Below are positions 28,963 through 31,796 of a DNA stretch of 31,796 nucleotides, in pieces. Within the stretch, counting starts at the first letter, position 1; each line of letters starts with the position of its first letter. The notes beneath the pieces were generated by a model. That model was given only the letters and a program-made list of their open reading frames with translations, was not told the origin of the DNA and ran no database searches. The stretch comes from Chara braunii (Eukaryota > Streptophyta > Charophyceae > Charales > Characeae), in NCBI GenBank assembly GCA_003427395.1, contig BFEA01000107.1, positions 683,934 through 715,729 on the forward strand, given 5' to 3'. A program made the position numbers and the translations under genes.

Positions 28963-30466
28963 TGTAGCCTGAGACACCTCTGATTTCTTAAAAGTAATTT
29001 TCAAATCTTAACTCAATCTCATTTGATCTTCTGATTTGTGTCGGTGCTTAAATTCGTGAGGTAGGTAAGCTTGATTTCAAAATTCTAGTCATTATGATAT
29101 CTCAATAGTCATTCCTATGCATGGTTCTGACTTTTTAGCGTACGTTTTTCCGTGTTTCCTATTCTATGTACTGGTAGTTCCAAAAGTGTTCCATCTGTTG
29201 CTGAAAATTGTTCCTATCTGTTTTTGGCTATTGAATCTGAATGAAATGATCTCCTTTAGGGTAGGAGCCCCTCCCTGCGAGGGTTACACATGGTGGGTGG
29301 TGTGATCCTTGAGAGGGAGGGGGGTTGTTGAGGGTTTGTCCTTTTCTGGGCCACACTGATTTTTGGGTCGGATCAACTATGGCGGTTGGGGAGAGAGGAC
29401 AAGGGGACCAAAGGGGTGTTGTTGCCAGCATGGTGAGATGTTGAAGGGCTGTTTCACTTGGAGGGGGTGGAGCAGGAGGGAAGGGGGATCTTCGGCTCTT
29501 CGGGGCATACTTTAGGGGGGTACTGTATGCAGCTGAGGGAGCAGGAGTAGTATTTAGGGGGCTGTTCTGAACTGGGGTTGGGAGGTGAGGGGGCGCTTCC
29601 CCGCGAAGGCAGTGATCAAACAGGGGGTCGTTTTTTTGGGGGGAGAGGAGTAATCTGTTTTGGTCTTGTGATCCTTACATGGAATCGAGAATTGAATAGG
29701 CTCTGGAATTTCAATGGGGAGAGAGGGTGATTTTTTTCCTCCCTTCCCCTCTTCTTGTGGGAATAGTAGGCGTTGAAACATGTATACGGTTTTCTCAATC
29801 TTCGGATTTCCTTATTAATATGTTCTTGAATATGATTGAATTTTCTGATTAAAAAATTCTTTATAAGTTGGCGCTGGTGGTAGGGGGTTGTGGTTGCGAT
29901 GGTGGGGAATAATGCGCTCTGCGGCCATGGGGCTAGCCTGCAGGATGGAAACAGGGTATAGGGTACAACAGCGGTGAAGATGGTGGCTTCATCGCAGTAA
30001 GACTTGCCGGAGTAGGGTTGTAAGGGATTTTATGTGGGACATCTGCAACCAGTGCCTGAAGGAGCTGAATGATCGGAACTACAGTTATGGTGTTGATTGG
30101 TGGCTTGTCTGGTATTTGCTGTAGTCTTGGGTTCCCGTGGGTTTGCGAATGGACGAGGCCAGAACGACGCTGGTCGGTGCTGGGGCTTGGTCGCGCTGCC
30201 CTGTAACTCGACCTGTACGAGAGCAAGAGACATGGTAGAGAAATCTGGGGAGTTGTCGAGGGTGGAAGGCACTCTAGTGTCCTTTGGTAAGCTGGTACTT
30301 AGTCGATGCTCGTCGGAGCCGGGGTAGGTTGTTTTTCCCTGTAGCCTAGCAGGTGGGAGTCTTTTGGGGTGGATCGTGCCACTCTGTAACCTAGCAGTTG
30401 GGGGCGTGAGGCCTAGCAGAGACTAAGTATCGGGATATAGGGATGAGGCGGGTAGGGGTGGCCTAC

Positions 30467-30640
30467 TGAAAGGCTCTAAGGCAGGTATTTCTCGATCTGA
30501 ATGTTCGTCCAAAAAACAAAAGAGCCCTTTGCATTTAGTACTGTATAGATGTCCTTTTCTTCTATTAGCCCCTTCGAGGCTGTTTTCATTAGTACTTGGT
30601 GCAAGTTGTTCTCAGATTTTCCTTAAAAAAAAAAAAAAAC
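30467..30640 (+). repeat. Short repeat related to 31374-31560
   Basis: CTACTGAAAGGCTCTAAGGCAG recurs as CTGCTGAAAGGCCCTAAGGC at 31375. Both continue with TTCT...GGAATGTT/GAATGTTCGT and end in an A-run (30625-30640 and 31543-31559). They look like two diverged poly(A)-ended pieces of one family. Confidence 0.55.
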
Positions 30641-31279
30641 TATCATCAAAGGGCGTCCAGTTAACCCCCTGGTTCCGGGGCAATTAATGCTCGCAGGGGG
30701 AGGTCTCCTTAAAAAAAATTCTTGATTTTTCTCAAAAAAAGACCCTTGAGAATGCCTTAGGATTCTGGGCACTCCTTGCAACTCATTTTAGACATCTTTG
30801 ATGCTGTTATATTCATGGACCTGCGGTTTTTCAATGCCAGAACGGCGCTGGCCGGTGCTGGGGGGTTGCACTGTAACCTGTTGATAGCAGGAGCGTGAGG
30901 CCTGGTAGAGAGATCTGGCGATGCCTTGGGGCGGGCATTCCAAGGGAAAACCATGGGTTGCTGTCAGGACGACACTGGCCGGAGCTGGGGTGAGTTGTGT
31001 TGCCCTGTAACCTAGCAGGGTGGGGGCATGAGGCCTGGGAGAGCTCGGCAAGGAATTAGACAGTGTTAGAGAATTTTAGCGTGTCTTGTCGGGGAGTCCA
31101 GGGGCTCTGAGCATTCGAAGGACTTTTCTGGTAATTGCTGCTTGAGTAGCCTAGCAATAGGTCAACAGTTATCCACGTTTTTCCTAAATCTTCCTGAACT
31201 TTTTTCATAGTTTTCAGATTGTTCTTAGCCGAAGCCAGGTAATGACCCTGGTATTTCAAATCATTTGTATATTCTACAT

Positions 31280-31333
31280 GGGACGCTGGGCCCAGTTCCC
31301 AGCACATGTTGCTCCCCACGAATAGATTGGAGC
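31280..31333 (+). repeat. Shared terminal module, copy G
   Basis: The clearest copy: GGGACGCTGG, then CCCAGCACATGTTGCTCCCC, then ATTGGAGC, followed by ATTTGTCCC and poly(A). It defines the sense orientation of the module. Confidence 0.85.
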
Positions 31334-31368
31334 ATTTGTCCCAAAAAAAAAAAAAAAAAAAAAAAAAA

Positions 31369-31796
31369 GTTTGGGCTGCTGAAAGGCCCTAAGGCAGGTG
31401 GTTCTTTCGTTCGGAATGTTGTTTGAGCCGAGCTTTGGGGGACATAAAATTTTAGTGTTCTTGTGTAGATTACACAGTTGTCCTTTGGCCCCGGTATTTC
31501 AAGGATTTCCTCATAAATTTCTCATTTTTTCAAAAAAAAAAAAAAAAAAGGGTTCCCCAGTTGCCTGGGGCCTGTAGTGGTGGGTTAAACCACCAGTACT
31601 TTCCCATATATCGGCCACGGGAAAACATAGAGTAGAACCGTTTCTAGTCGGACGAATTATACTGAATACTCAGTAAGTTATACATTGGGCGCTCTCGTGG
31701 TGGCCCGTTGTTGATGATTGTAGCGGCTTGCATACCGCTGCGACTTTCGGAGGTACTGCTGGTCATGTTCTACTTGTTTTTTTTTTTTTTTTTTTT
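31369..31796. other. Right edge: repeat fragments, no gene
   Basis: Contains the second copy of the 30467 repeat with an A-run at 31543-31559. A near-palindrome TGGTGGGTTAAACCACCA follows (about 31581-31598), related to 25435-25462. A T-run reaches the end of the window (31778-31796). No coding signal was recognised. Confidence 0.5.

Larger units (their letters stand above)
25800..31368 (+). mobile_element. Right arm: ~3.3-kb poly(A)-ended repeat, split by a 2.2-kb insertion
   Basis: Homologous in reverse complement to 12837-16165. It consists of 25800-26732 and 28963-31368 and ends in the shared module (31280-31333), then ATTTGTCCC and 26 A (31343-31368). A short frame is kept in both arms (26478-26218 minus, 15494-15688 plus) with SSFIGSQATRPPVVDNYST in common. 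Both arms match there at DNA level too, so coding constraint is unproven. No RT, integrase or transposase is visible. Confidence 0.8.

Noticed and set aside
1-31796. CRISPR array, tRNA or rRNA genes, bacterial promoters or operons
   Set aside because: The tandem arrays found have no unique spacers of constant length, no cloverleaf with a T-loop GTTCGA and CCA end was seen, and the whole window has eukaryotic retroelement character.

Overview
This 31.8-kb window is a eukaryotic, repeat-dominated stretch of nuclear DNA, most likely from a streptophyte alga of the Chara type. That inference rests on the style of the gag-like zinc-knuckle/coiled-coil pseudogene at 1205-2753, the LINE proteins, and the abundance of poly(A)/poly(T) tails and GAA/TTC tracts; no ribosomal or housekeeping gene confirms it. 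I see no intact host gene, no tRNA or rRNA gene, no CRISPR array and no bacterial-type operon. Nearly every coding signal is a dead transposable-element gene with stops and frameshifts.

Layout. 1-1130: a short terminal module shared with other elements, a GAA tract, a seven-unit ~52-bp minisatellite and a pyrimidine-rich tract. 1205-2753: broken gag-like gene. 2754-6256: an AT-richer retroelement with a broken Penelope-like reverse transcriptase (3775-5595), a TATA-like site and two tandem 105-bp terminal units. A 220-bp poly(A)-tailed retroposon has landed in the second unit with a visible target-site duplication. 6271-6601: TTC tract touching the element's end. About 6600-8500: possible edge of an LTR retrotransposon on the minus strand. 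9442-10147: a second GAA tract and a 5'-truncated inverted copy of the same Penelope-like element, again abutting its microsatellite. 10152-10349: a ~200-bp foldback hairpin. 10740-11510 and 12277-12570: remnants of unrecognised protein-coding sequence, the first rich in glutamine.

The right half is organised around two ~3.3-kb homologous arms in opposite orientation (12837-16165 and 25800-31368). Between them lie the RT-to-C-terminal part of a LINE on the plus strand (16482-19020) and the ORF1-plus-endonuclease part of a LINE on the minus strand (23440-20836). The right arm is split by a ~2.2-kb poly(A)-tailed insertion (26733-28962) that carries the longest open frame in the window (338 codons, 28597-27581, minus).

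The most interesting signals are: (i) a ~55-nt terminal module with self-complementary segments found seven times next to poly(A) tails or element ends, attached to different bodies; (ii) the Penelope-like element with paired 105-bp terminal units that ends beside TTC microsatellite in both copies; (iii) the foldback hairpin; and (iv) the inverted ~3.3-kb arms. Nothing here works as an operon; the relation among features is nested insertion and shared retrotransposition signals.
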